Shown here piece by piece: positions 15,291 through 22,761 of a stretch of DNA of 27,812 nucleotides. The stretch comes from Chitinophaga pinensis. GTDB taxonomy: Bacteria > Bacteroidota > Bacteroidia > Chitinophagales > Chitinophagaceae. Location: NCBI GenBank assembly GCA_945866165.1, contig CAMBGO010000005.1:1-27812 (forward strand). Reading direction: 5' to 3'. Under the pieces are notes generated by a model. That model did no database searches and was not told where the DNA came from. It saw only the letters and a list, made by a program, of their open reading frames with translations. The position numbers and the translations under genes are program-made. Each line of letters starts with the position of its first letter. Position 1 is the stretch's first letter.

Positions 15291-16211
15291 ATGCAACCCC
15301 AATGGAAAGGCGTTTATCCGGCCATTACAACCAAGTTTACTTCAGATGACAAATTAGATATGAACCTTTTTTTGAAAGGTATTCAAGCGCAAGTAGATGC
15401 TGGAGTTGATGCAGTTATCATTGGTGGTTCACTTGGTGAAGCCAGCACAATCACTGAAGCTGAAAAAGAAATACTTGTAAAGGAGTCTGTTGCTGCATTC
15501 GGAAATACAATTCCTATATTGTTGAATATTGCTGAAGGTTCAACTGCCGCAGCAATTCATCAGTCAAAGCTTGCTGAAAAATGGGGTGCAAATGGTTTGA
15601 TGTTGCTGCCACCTATGCGTTACAAAAGTGATGATCGGGAAACGATGAATCATTTTCTTTCAGTTGCAAAAAGTACAGGATTAGAAATCATGATCTATAA
15701 CAATCCTGTAGATTATAAAATAGATACTACGCCTGACATGTTTGAGGTATTACTAAAGCAACAAAACATTGTAGCGGTAAAAGAATCAACAAGGGATATT
15801 ACCAATGTAACAAGACTTATTAGTCGCTTTGGTACTGATTTGAAAATACTTTGCGGTGTTGATACTCTTGCTATGGAAGAATTATTGATGGGTGCAGATG
15901 GTTGGGTAGCAGGATTGGTTTGTGCTTTTCCTGCAGAAACTGTTGCAATTTATCGTTTAGTGAAAGCTGGACGTATTGCTGAAGCAACTGTTATATACCG
16001 TTGGTTCATGCCTCTGTTAGAATTAGATATTCATCCTAAGTTGGTTCAGTATATCAAATTGTGTGAAGTAAAAACTGGGTTGGGAAGTGAGTTCGTTCGT
16101 GCTCCAAGGCTTCTATTGGAGGGAGATGAGAGAAAGCGTGTAGAAAATATTATTGATAAGGCGTTGGCAATTAGGCCTAGCTTACCTGATTATAAGTCGA
16201 TTGTTATTTAG
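15291..16211 (+). CDS. DapA-family lyase, probably pyrroline-4-hydroxy-2-carboxylate deaminase
   Basis: Class I aldolase-fold enzyme of the dihydrodipicolinate synthase/N-acetylneuraminate lyase family, 306 residues from the ATG at 15291, which opens directly into the family's WKGVYPAITTKF. A TTG at 15270 would add seven residues but lies in a likely promoter element. Visible landmarks are GGSLGEAST (the GTTGE-type substrate loop), MIYNNPVDY with the active-site Tyr136 and VAVKESTRD with the Schiff-base Lys164. The next gene, 32 bases downstream, is an alpha-ketoglutarate-semialdehyde dehydrogenase. The pair fits the terminal steps of hydroxyproline catabolism: deamination of 1-pyrroline-4-hydroxy-2-carboxylate to alpha-ketoglutarate semialdehyde (EC 3.5.4.22). 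Homologous DapA-family dehydratases for 2-keto-3-deoxy-pentonate or keto-deoxy-glucarate yield the same product and are the main alternatives. Lysine-biosynthetic DapA is unlikely in this context. The fold is certain, the substrate moderately so. Confidence 0.8.
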   Translation: MQPQWKGVYPAITTKFTSDDKLDMNLFLKGIQAQVDAGVDAVIIGGSLGEASTITEAEKEILVKESVAAFGNTIPILLNIAEGSTAAAIHQSKLAEKWGANGLMLLPPMRYKSDDRETMNHFLSVAKSTGLEIMIYNNPVDYKIDTTPDMFEVLLKQQNIVAVKESTRDITNVTRLISRFGTDLKILCGVDTLAMEELLMGADGWVAGLVCAFPAETVAIYRLVKAGRIAEATVIYRWFMPLLELDIHPKLVQYIKLCEVKTGLGSEFVRAPRLLLEGDERKRVENIIDKALAIRPSLPDYKSIVI

Positions 16212-16243
16212 GATCAAAATCGGATTTCAAAAAATAAAATATC

Positions 16244-17734
16244 ATGTCTGAATTTAATGATGCAAGTATTGTGGAGATCAATGAAGTAATGAGTGCTGCA
16301 AATTCAGCAGCATCGGTGATGAAAAAACTTTCACTTGCGAAGCGAGCTGAATTAATGAATGCTATTGCAGATGGTTTGGAAAATAGTGGAGATGAACTTA
16401 TCCAGTTGGTAATGTCTGAGACAAATCTTCCTGATGCAAGGCTTCGTGGAGAAAGAGGGCGTACAATTTTTCAATTGAGAAGCTATGCAAAAGCATGCGT
16501 AAAAGGGGATTGGCTTGAGGCTTCAATTGATACTGCTATACCAGACAAGGTTCCACCGAAACCAGATATCAGAAAGATGCTAGTACCACTTGGTCCTGTA
16601 GTTGTTTTTGGTTCAAGCAATTTTCCTTTTGCATATTCAACCGCCGGTGGTGATACTGCTTCTGCATTTGCTGCTGGTTGTCCTGTTATTGTGAAAGCTC
16701 ATCCAGCACATCCCAAAACCAGTGATGCCGTTGCTCAAATTATACATCAAGCAGTTAAACAATGTGTATTGCCTGCGGGCGTTTTCAGTCATGTTCATGG
16801 TGTTTCATTTGAAGTAGGGAAGTCACTTGTGTTGCATCCTCATACCAAAGCGGTTGGATTTACAGGTTCTTATAGCGGTGGGAAAGCATTGTTTGACTTG
16901 GCCAATCAACGCGAAGAGCCGATCCCTGTGTTTGCTGAAATGGGCAGTGTGAATCCGGTCTTTTTATTGCCCGAAAAAATTACATCAGATCCTGAAGGAA
17001 TTGCAGCTTCATATGCAGGGTCAATCACATTGGGTGTTGGACAATTTTGTACAAATCCAGGATTGATCATTGGAATAAAAAGTGAATCTCTTGATGCTTT
17101 TAAAATGACATTGGGATCACAAATAAAAAGCATGGCTCCAGGTAATATGTTACATGGCGGGATTGCTAAAGCATATGCAGAAAAACGAGCTACTGCACTC
17201 GCTCAGACAAATGTTGATTTGTTATCAAATACCTCTAGCGATTCATCAGAATTACAAGGATTACCTACTATAGCAACAACCAGTGGTGAAAATTTTCTAA
17301 GAAATAAATTATTGCACCAAGAAGTATTCGGACCCTATTCACTTGTTGTTGAATGTAATAATTATGAAGAAATGTTAGCTGTAGCATCTTCATTGGAAGG
17401 ACAGCTTACTACCACAATCATGGCTACAGATAATGACATTAAAAATCATACTTTTCTTGTGGATATATTAACAGACAAATGTGGGAGGATGATTATGAAT
17501 GGTGTTCCAACTGGCGTAGAAGTTTGTTTGAGTATGCATCACGGTGGACCATTCCCGTCAACAACCGATAGCCGATTTACTTCTGTTGGCGCAGATGCGA
17601 TAAAGCGTTTCGCAAGACCTGTTTGTTATCAAAATTTTCCTGATCACCTCTTGCCATCAGAACTGCAGAACCAAAATCCGCTAAGCATTAATAGGCGGGT
17701 GAATGATGAAATAAAGGCTTCAAGTATTTCTTAA
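16244..17734 (+). CDS. Alpha-ketoglutarate-semialdehyde dehydrogenase (NADP+-type ALDH)
   Basis: Cytoplasmic aldehyde dehydrogenase of 496 residues oxidising 2,5-dioxopentanoate to alpha-ketoglutarate, which feeds the TCA cycle. It has the N-terminal form of the NADP+-dependent KGSADH branch, without the usual long lead of general ALDHs. Seen in order: PLGPVVVFGSSNFPFAYS (115-132), the cofactor Lys151 in VIVKAHPAHP, GFTGSYSGG (205-213), general base Glu232 in FAEMGS, catalytic Cys269 in GVGQFCTNPG, and the C-terminal HHGGPFPSTTDSRFTSVG and RFARPVCYQNFP blocks typical of this group. All catalytic residues are present. It follows the DapA-family gene by 32 bases and precedes the plug protein by 30 bases, so it is operonic. 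It could also accept 2-aminoadipate semialdehyde from hydroxylysine breakdown, but nothing in the sequence shows this. Confidence 0.88.
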   Translation: MSEFNDASIVEINEVMSAANSAASVMKKLSLAKRAELMNAIADGLENSGDELIQLVMSETNLPDARLRGERGRTIFQLRSYAKACVKGDWLEASIDTAIPDKVPPKPDIRKMLVPLGPVVVFGSSNFPFAYSTAGGDTASAFAAGCPVIVKAHPAHPKTSDAVAQIIHQAVKQCVLPAGVFSHVHGVSFEVGKSLVLHPHTKAVGFTGSYSGGKALFDLANQREEPIPVFAEMGSVNPVFLLPEKITSDPEGIAASYAGSITLGVGQFCTNPGLIIGIKSESLDAFKMTLGSQIKSMAPGNMLHGGIAKAYAEKRATALAQTNVDLLSNTSSDSSELQGLPTIATTSGENFLRNKLLHQEVFGPYSLVVECNNYEEMLAVASSLEGQLTTTIMATDNDIKNHTFLVDILTDKCGRMIMNGVPTGVEVCLSMHHGGPFPSTTDSRFTSVGADAIKRFARPVCYQNFPDHLLPSELQNQNPLSINRRVNDEIKASSIS

Positions 17735-17764
17735 ATATAGTCCATAACATTAAAACATATTTTG

Positions 17765-20173
17765 ATGAAAACGAGGATTTGTAATTTGTTTTTATGTTTA
17801 ATTCTTTTAGTTGTTTCAAATCGAATTTCAGCACAAGACATCATAACTATGATGGATGAATATGCTCAACGTATTCCTGTTGAGCGGTTGCATATTCATT
17901 TTGATAAATCTATTTATAATAAAGAAGAAACCATTTGGTACAAGGCATATATACAAGCTGGAACAGAGTTTGCTAATTTAAGTACCAATTTTTATGTTGA
18001 ATGGTATGATACAACGGGAAAAATGATTCGGCAGACTGTTTCTCCTCTTTTTCAATCCACTGCAAAAGGATCATTTGAAATTCCGGTTGATTATACTGGC
18101 AATTTTATAAGGGTAAAAGCATATACAAGGTGGATGTTAAATGATGATACCGCTTTTCAATATCAACGGGATCTCATTGTAAATACAGCAACATCAGTTG
18201 TTAAATCGAAGCCGATTGTTTACAAGACAAAGGTTGATGTATTTCCTGAAGGAGGGTTCTTGGTAAATAACCTCAACATGAAAGTTGCTTTCAAAGCAGT
18301 GAATCAATTTGGCTTACCTGTAGTGATAAAGGGTGCTTTATTAAATAATAAAAACAAGGTTCTTGACACATTGATTGTTCAACATGACGGGATGGGTATT
18401 TTCAATATCAAACCTATTGCTGGAGAAAATTATTATGTTCGGTGGAAAGATTCCTATGGAAAATCTGGAATCACAAAACTTGAAACGCCCAAAGCAGATG
18501 GAGCATCTATTACAATATCAAGAACAAATGAGAACGCATTGATTAAAGTAGAGCGAACAGCATCTGCTTCTGATGAGTTTAAAAAAATGAACTTACTCGT
18601 TCACATGAATGGTCTGCTTCTCTTTAAAGTAGATTTAAATGCATCAGCACAAACTGTATTGAATACTGAAATTCCAATTTATGAATTGCAAACTGGTATC
18701 CTACAATTTTCATTGTTTACTTCCGATTGGATTCCTATTGCGGAGCGGATTATGTTTATCAATAACCGCTTACATGAATTCAGTGCAAAACTTGTTCCAC
18801 AGCTTACAACACTAACCAAGCGTGGAAAGAATGTAATTGATGTTCTTGTTACCGATACTTCTATTACAAATATGTCTATTGCAATTACTGACGCAACGTT
18901 GGAATCAACGATTGGAAATACAATTTATTCAGATTTGCTTTTGAGTGCTGATATCAAGGGCAAAATTTATAATCCTGGATATTATCTTTCAAGTGACTCA
19001 GATAGTGTTACCGCTAATTTGGATCTAGTAATGATGACAAATGGATGGCGAAGATTGGATTGGGAAAAATTGAAAAAAAATATACTCCCTGAATTGAAGT
19101 ATGCTCCTGAAAATGAATTGATGAAAATTACAGGTAAGGTCTATGGATTGAAGAATATGTCATTACCTGCCGATGTGATGTTGAATTTGGTTGTTGTAAA
19201 TAAAGATAGTAGCCGTAATATGTATTTTGTTCCAGTGAATAAAGACGGAAGTTTTGAGAACAAAGGTGTTTTCTTTTATGATACTTCAAGAGTATTCTAC
19301 AGCTTCAATCAAAACCCAACACTCACGAGTCTAGCACAAGTACAATTTGAAAATGGGTTGCTTAGAAATACTGCAAAGAGCATTGCTTATCACGATGACA
19401 ATAAGCCGTTTTTTTGGTCAGATAGCATTGCAAATATTAAAATGAGTTATTTTCTTGCTCAGCAAGAAGATTGGAAGCGCCGAAATTCATATAAGACTTT
19501 ACAAGAGGTCGTAATAAAGGCTAAAGTAAAATCCAAGGAGCAAGTATTGGAAGAAAAGTATGCTACAGGATTGTTTTCAGGTGGTGATGCCTACACGTTT
19601 TCATTATTGGATGATCCTTCTGCTGCTACTGCTATGGACATCATGACTTATTTACAAGGGAAGGTTCCAGGTTTATCTATTGTCACTAATGGGGCACAAA
19701 CTTCGATGAATTGGCGTGGTGCCGTCCCTGATTTATTTTTAAATGAAATTCCTTCTAACATTGAATCCATCAGGACAGTTTCAGTAAGAGATGTAGCACT
19801 TATCAAGGTATTCAGACCACCGTTTTTTGGTGCAATGGGTGGAGGTAGTGGCGGTGCTATTGTAATTTATATCAGAAAGGGTGGGGATTTTAATAATACT
19901 CCGAACCCTGGCAAGGGGATGCCCAATACAATATTGACTGGGTATAATAGGTTTAAAGAATTTTATAATCCACAATACGATAATCCTACTGAGTTTGTTG
20001 AAACTGATGTAAGAACAACTCTTTATTGGAACCCATATATCATCACCAATAAAAAAAATCCTAGGTATCGAATACAATTTTTTAATAATGATTTTAGCAG
20101 CAAGTATAAAGTTGTCCTAGAAGGTGTCAATGCAGAAGGAAAGTTAACGAGGATAGTTTCCATTTTTGAATAA
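17765..20173 (+). CDS. Secreted macroglobulin-like protein with C-terminal TonB plug domain
   Basis: An 802-residue exported protein from the ATG at 17765 (a TTG immediately before it is ignored). The signal peptide ends ISAQ near residue 24. The block PVERLHIHFDKSIYNKEE and TIWYKAYI at about 38-63 is typical of the MG2-like domain that opens many Bacteroidota plug proteins, followed by further beta-sandwich segments. At about 600-700 there is a TonB-receptor plug-like region (MTYLQGKVPGLSIV, then FRPPFFGAMGGGSGGAIVIYI), but no 22-strand beta-barrel follows, so it is not itself a transporter. The last 90 residues form an extra beta-rich tail. Proteins of this architecture are widespread in the phylum and functionally uncharacterised. 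It sits 30 bases after the KGSADH gene and 20 bases before the serine hydrolase, as if cotranscribed. Architecture is well supported; the role is unknown. Confidence 0.8.
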   Translation: MKTRICNLFLCLILLVVSNRISAQDIITMMDEYAQRIPVERLHIHFDKSIYNKEETIWYKAYIQAGTEFANLSTNFYVEWYDTTGKMIRQTVSPLFQSTAKGSFEIPVDYTGNFIRVKAYTRWMLNDDTAFQYQRDLIVNTATSVVKSKPIVYKTKVDVFPEGGFLVNNLNMKVAFKAVNQFGLPVVIKGALLNNKNKVLDTLIVQHDGMGIFNIKPIAGENYYVRWKDSYGKSGITKLETPKADGASITISRTNENALIKVERTASASDEFKKMNLLVHMNGLLLFKVDLNASAQTVLNTEIPIYELQTGILQFSLFTSDWIPIAERIMFINNRLHEFSAKLVPQLTTLTKRGKNVIDVLVTDTSITNMSIAITDATLESTIGNTIYSDLLLSADIKGKIYNPGYYLSSDSDSVTANLDLVMMTNGWRRLDWEKLKKNILPELKYAPENELMKITGKVYGLKNMSLPADVMLNLVVVNKDSSRNMYFVPVNKDGSFENKGVFFYDTSRVFYSFNQNPTLTSLAQVQFENGLLRNTAKSIAYHDDNKPFFWSDSIANIKMSYFLAQQEDWKRRNSYKTLQEVVIKAKVKSKEQVLEEKYATGLFSGGDAYTFSLLDDPSAATAMDIMTYLQGKVPGLSIVTNGAQTSMNWRGAVPDLFLNEIPSNIESIRTVSVRDVALIKVFRPPFFGAMGGGSGGAIVIYIRKGGDFNNTPNPGKGMPNTILTGYNRFKEFYNPQYDNPTEFVETDVRTTLYWNPYIITNKKNPRYRIQFFNNDFSSKYKVVLEGVNAEGKLTRIVSIFE

Positions 20174-20193
20174 TCACAATCAAAGAATATAAA

Positions 20194-21057
20194 ATGAAAA
20201 AGCTTGGATTATTCATTTTGTTTGGTGCGTTAAGTTTAATGTCATTTGCACAAAAAATAGATAAGTCACTTGAGAAAAAAATTAATGACTTGATATCAAC
20301 GTACAAAGGTGAGATTGGTATTTATGTAAAGGAGCTTAAGAAAAATACCATTGTTGCAATCAACGCCGATACAATTTTTCCAACAGCAAGTATTGTTAAG
20401 GTTCCTATTTTAATTGGGATCATGAATAAAATACAAAATAAGGAACTTGATTATCATCAAAAGCTAACATGGTATGACACGCTAAATTACGATCCGGGAG
20501 AAGATATTGTTGCATACCTAAAGCCTGAGACAAAGATTGAATTGAGTAAGGTGATGATGCTCATGATGACCATATCAGATAATACAGGAAGTTTATGGTT
20601 ACAACGTATTGCAGGTACAGGAACAACCATTAATAAGTTGATGGACCAAATGGGTTATGCAAATACTAAGGTAAATAGCAGAACTCCAGGTAGGGAGATA
20701 GAGAGGTCGGTTTATGGTTGGGGACAAACAAGTCCTGCAGAGATGGCAAGAATTGTAGAAGATATTGTTAATGGTAAAACTATTAGCACCCAGGCTTCCG
20801 ATAGAATGTTACGGATAATGGGTAGACAATATTGGGATGAGGAGGGTTTGTCCTCCATTCCACCGGATGTATTTGTTGCTTCAAAAAATGGCGCGGTTGA
20901 TGCCAGCCGAAGTGAGGTTATGTTCGTAAAGGGTAAACATCCCTATATTTTGAGCATATTCACAAAAAATAACAAGGATAAGAGCTGGGAACATGACAAT
21001 GAAGCCTGGGTTTTAACCCGGAAATTATCAAAATTGATCTGGGAGCACTTTAATTAA
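20194..21057 (+). CDS. Beta-lactamase-fold serine hydrolase (class A-related), secreted
   Basis: A 287-residue exported protein (signal MKKLGLFILFGALSLMSFAQ) with the fold of class A beta-lactamases. The nucleophile motif S-x-x-K is present as Ser66-Ile-Val-Lys69, and SDN as Ser128-Asp129-Asn130. The third motif, normally KTG or KSG, is Lys231-Asn232-Gly233. The omega-loop segment (about 160-181, PGREIERSVYGWGQTSP) does not show the E-x-x-L-N motif that carries the deacylating Glu166 of true class A enzymes. An acyl-enzyme could form but might not be hydrolysed like a beta-lactam, so calling this a resistance enzyme is not justified. Related serine hydrolases may act on peptides or esters. 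It starts 20 bases after the plug-protein gene, and a possible terminator follows at 21083, so it likely ends the operon. Confidence 0.82.
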   Translation: MKKLGLFILFGALSLMSFAQKIDKSLEKKINDLISTYKGEIGIYVKELKKNTIVAINADTIFPTASIVKVPILIGIMNKIQNKELDYHQKLTWYDTLNYDPGEDIVAYLKPETKIELSKVMMLMMTISDNTGSLWLQRIAGTGTTINKLMDQMGYANTKVNSRTPGREIERSVYGWGQTSPAEMARIVEDIVNGKTISTQASDRMLRIMGRQYWDEEGLSSIPPDVFVASKNGAVDASRSEVMFVKGKHPYILSIFTKNNKDKSWEHDNEAWVLTRKLSKLIWEHFN

Positions 21058-21082
21058 TTTGATTTCAATTAAAAAAATGATG

Positions 21083-21110
21083 ATGCTGTTTAAATGAGCA
21101 GTATTTTTTA
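21083..21110 (+). terminator. Possible Rho-independent terminator after the serine hydrolase gene
   Basis: ATGCTG (21083-21088) can pair with CAGTAT (21099-21104), giving five Watson-Crick pairs and one G-U pair around a 10-base loop, and a run of six T follows (21104-21109). The stem is short and AT-rich, so this is a modest prediction. Its place, 25 bases after the stop at 21057, suits the end of the four-gene operon. Confidence 0.4.
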
Positions 21111-21129
21111 TATTATTGATTATCAGTTA

Positions 21130-21173
21130 TTTACGATTTTAATCACCATCCTTTTTAATTCCAAAATCGTAAA
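21130..21173. repeat. 11-bp perfect inverted repeat with 22-base spacer
   Basis: TTTACGATTTT at 21130-21140 and its exact reverse complement AAAATCGTAAA at 21163-21173 are separated by 22 bases. No T-run follows on either strand, so it is not an ordinary terminator. It lies in the spacer between the serine hydrolase operon and the T9SS cargo gene. It could be a regulator binding site or an RNA stem-loop. This 215-base spacer (21058-21272) holds no gene that I can see. Confidence 0.5.
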
Positions 21174-21249
21174 AGTACCATAGCGTGCGCCTTTTTTCTT
21201 TGTTTTTGGGAGAAAAATACAATAAGAGGACAATATGCTCCGTTTTATA

Positions 21250-21271
21250 GGTCCAAAGCAAATTGCGGACC
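21250..21271 (+). repeat. Small hairpin abutting the start codon at 21273
   Basis: GGTCC (21250-21254) can pair with GGACC (21267-21271) across a 12-base loop. The stem ends one base before the ATG at 21273. A five-pair GC-rich stem in this AT-rich spacer could affect translation initiation, but such a short repeat can arise by chance. Confidence 0.3.
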
Positions 21272-21272
21272 A

Positions 21273-22724
21273 ATGAAACCAACAACAAATAAACTCAAAA
21301 GCGGCCTTTATTTTATTATCGCCCTTTCCTTTTCACTTCTAATAACATTAGAATCATTAAAGGGACAAAGCGGTAATGATCAAATAATTTATGGTGTTAA
21401 TTCTTATGGTCAGGTATTTCCAATTACAACTAAAGATGCACTAAAGGGAACCTCATTAAATACAAACCCTGTAAATGCTCCAGTAAATTCTGTAAGTATT
21501 GCCAATTTGCCTAATGGAATAGGGTATTCAACTGTTGAATCAAAATTCTATTATTTTTGGAAGTCACCAAAAAATGGCACCAATTATGGTGAATTTGTAT
21601 CTTATAATCCTACTAATAAAACTTATGAAACAATTTCATATCCAAATGGTCCAGTGGAGAAAATAAAATCAGGAAGTGTTGCAATGGATGGAAGATATTT
21701 TTGTTTGGATGAAGATGGGCAGATATTTAGTTTCAGTAATACTCAAAAAAAATGGAATTTAATTGCAAATAAAATTGTAGATAACCTTGGTAATGATGTA
21801 AGTAATATTGTTTCAATGTATTATAATACTGGCGATATGGCATTTGATGGACTAGGTAATCTTTGGATTGTAATTTCTGGCAAAGCTCCTGGTACTACTT
21901 TACCAAGGATTGGATTGTATAAATTAAGTGGACCTTTTAGTAATTCTACGGCTACTACATATACTTCTGAAGGTATCATACCTGTTGATCAACTGACACC
22001 TGATTCAAGCACTGCTCTTGGAATCGCATTTAATACAGCAGGAGATATCTATATTAGTACAGCAAAAAATTTATTTTTATTTGACCCTAATACAAAATCT
22101 TTTTCACTAAAGGGGAATCGAGGTCAGTTTAAAGATATTCAAGACCTTACTTCAATGAGCTATCCAATGAGTGTTATGCCAGTGAAGTGGGTTGGATTTA
22201 ATGCAGAAGCAGGAAATAAAAACCAGGTGCTGCTCACATGGGAAGTTACTGATCAGGTTGACAACAAAGGATTTTTAGTACAATACAGTAGCGATCAAAA
22301 GAGATGGGATGATGTTACATTCATTGATTCAAAATCTAGTGGGGGCAGTAATGAAAAATATTCTTATATCTATACTGGCATCTTATCTTCTGAAAATTAT
22401 TTCAGAATAAAGCAGGTTGATATCGACGGTAAGTTTAGTTACTCTCAGGTAAAAAGTTTGAGATCATCAAAACAAGTTAGTTCTGTCGAAAGCAATGTTG
22501 TGATTTATCCAAATCCTGTTAGAGATGTAATGAACATCACAAATCTTGAGAGCTCAAATTATACTGCCAGAATCGTTGATATGAGCGGACGAGTTATTAA
22601 ATCATTTGTGATGAGAAATGGTCAGAACCAAGTTGATGTAGCAGGTTTAAAGTCGGGCATCTATTTTATTTCTATGAATGATATGAATGGGAAAGTAAAT
22701 AATGCTAAGATGGTAAAGCTGTAA
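21273..22724 (+). CDS. Type IX secretion cargo: propeller-like protein with C-terminal sorting domain
   Basis: A 483-residue secreted protein. The N-terminal signal (hydrophobic stretch at about 13-25, cleavage near KGQ) is followed by a roughly 270-residue beta-rich region with propeller-like strands (IIYGVNSYGQVFPI, GSVAMDGRYFCLDEDGQIFSF, MAFDGLGNLWIVISG, ALGIAFNTAGDIYIST). I cannot assign this region an enzyme family. From about residue 303 comes the Bacteroidota FN3/Ig-like module (PVKWVGFNAE, LLTWEV, NYFRIKQVDIDG), then from about residue 411 a type A T9SS sorting domain (IYPNPVRDVMNI, IVDMSGRVIKS, LKSGIYFISM). That tail directs export across the outer membrane by the type IX system, usually with surface attachment or release. 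It appears to be a single-gene unit downstream of a possible terminator and converges with the RND permease gene. Confidence 0.85.
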   Translation: MKPTTNKLKSGLYFIIALSFSLLITLESLKGQSGNDQIIYGVNSYGQVFPITTKDALKGTSLNTNPVNAPVNSVSIANLPNGIGYSTVESKFYYFWKSPKNGTNYGEFVSYNPTNKTYETISYPNGPVEKIKSGSVAMDGRYFCLDEDGQIFSFSNTQKKWNLIANKIVDNLGNDVSNIVSMYYNTGDMAFDGLGNLWIVISGKAPGTTLPRIGLYKLSGPFSNSTATTYTSEGIIPVDQLTPDSSTALGIAFNTAGDIYISTAKNLFLFDPNTKSFSLKGNRGQFKDIQDLTSMSYPMSVMPVKWVGFNAEAGNKNQVLLTWEVTDQVDNKGFLVQYSSDQKRWDDVTFIDSKSSGGSNEKYSYIYTGILSSENYFRIKQVDIDGKFSYSQVKSLRSSKQVSSVESNVVIYPNPVRDVMNITNLESSNYTARIVDMSGRVIKSFVMRNGQNQVDVAGLKSGIYFISMNDMNGKVNNAKMVKL

Positions 22725-22761
22725 TCAATTATTCTTTTTTTGATCTCTGGCATTTTCTATC

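Noticed and set aside
15291..16211. Lysine-biosynthetic dihydrodipicolinate synthase (dapA)
   Set aside because: Operon context with KGSADH and divergence from canonical DapA motifs favour a catabolic member of the superfamily.
20194..21057. Antibiotic-resistance beta-lactamase
   Set aside because: The KTG and Glu166 features needed for a confident class A beta-lactamase call are missing or altered.
21061..21080. TTAATT/AATTAA stem after the stop at 21057 as a terminator
   Set aside because: An A-run, not a T-run, follows on the plus strand, so it would not terminate the upstream operon.
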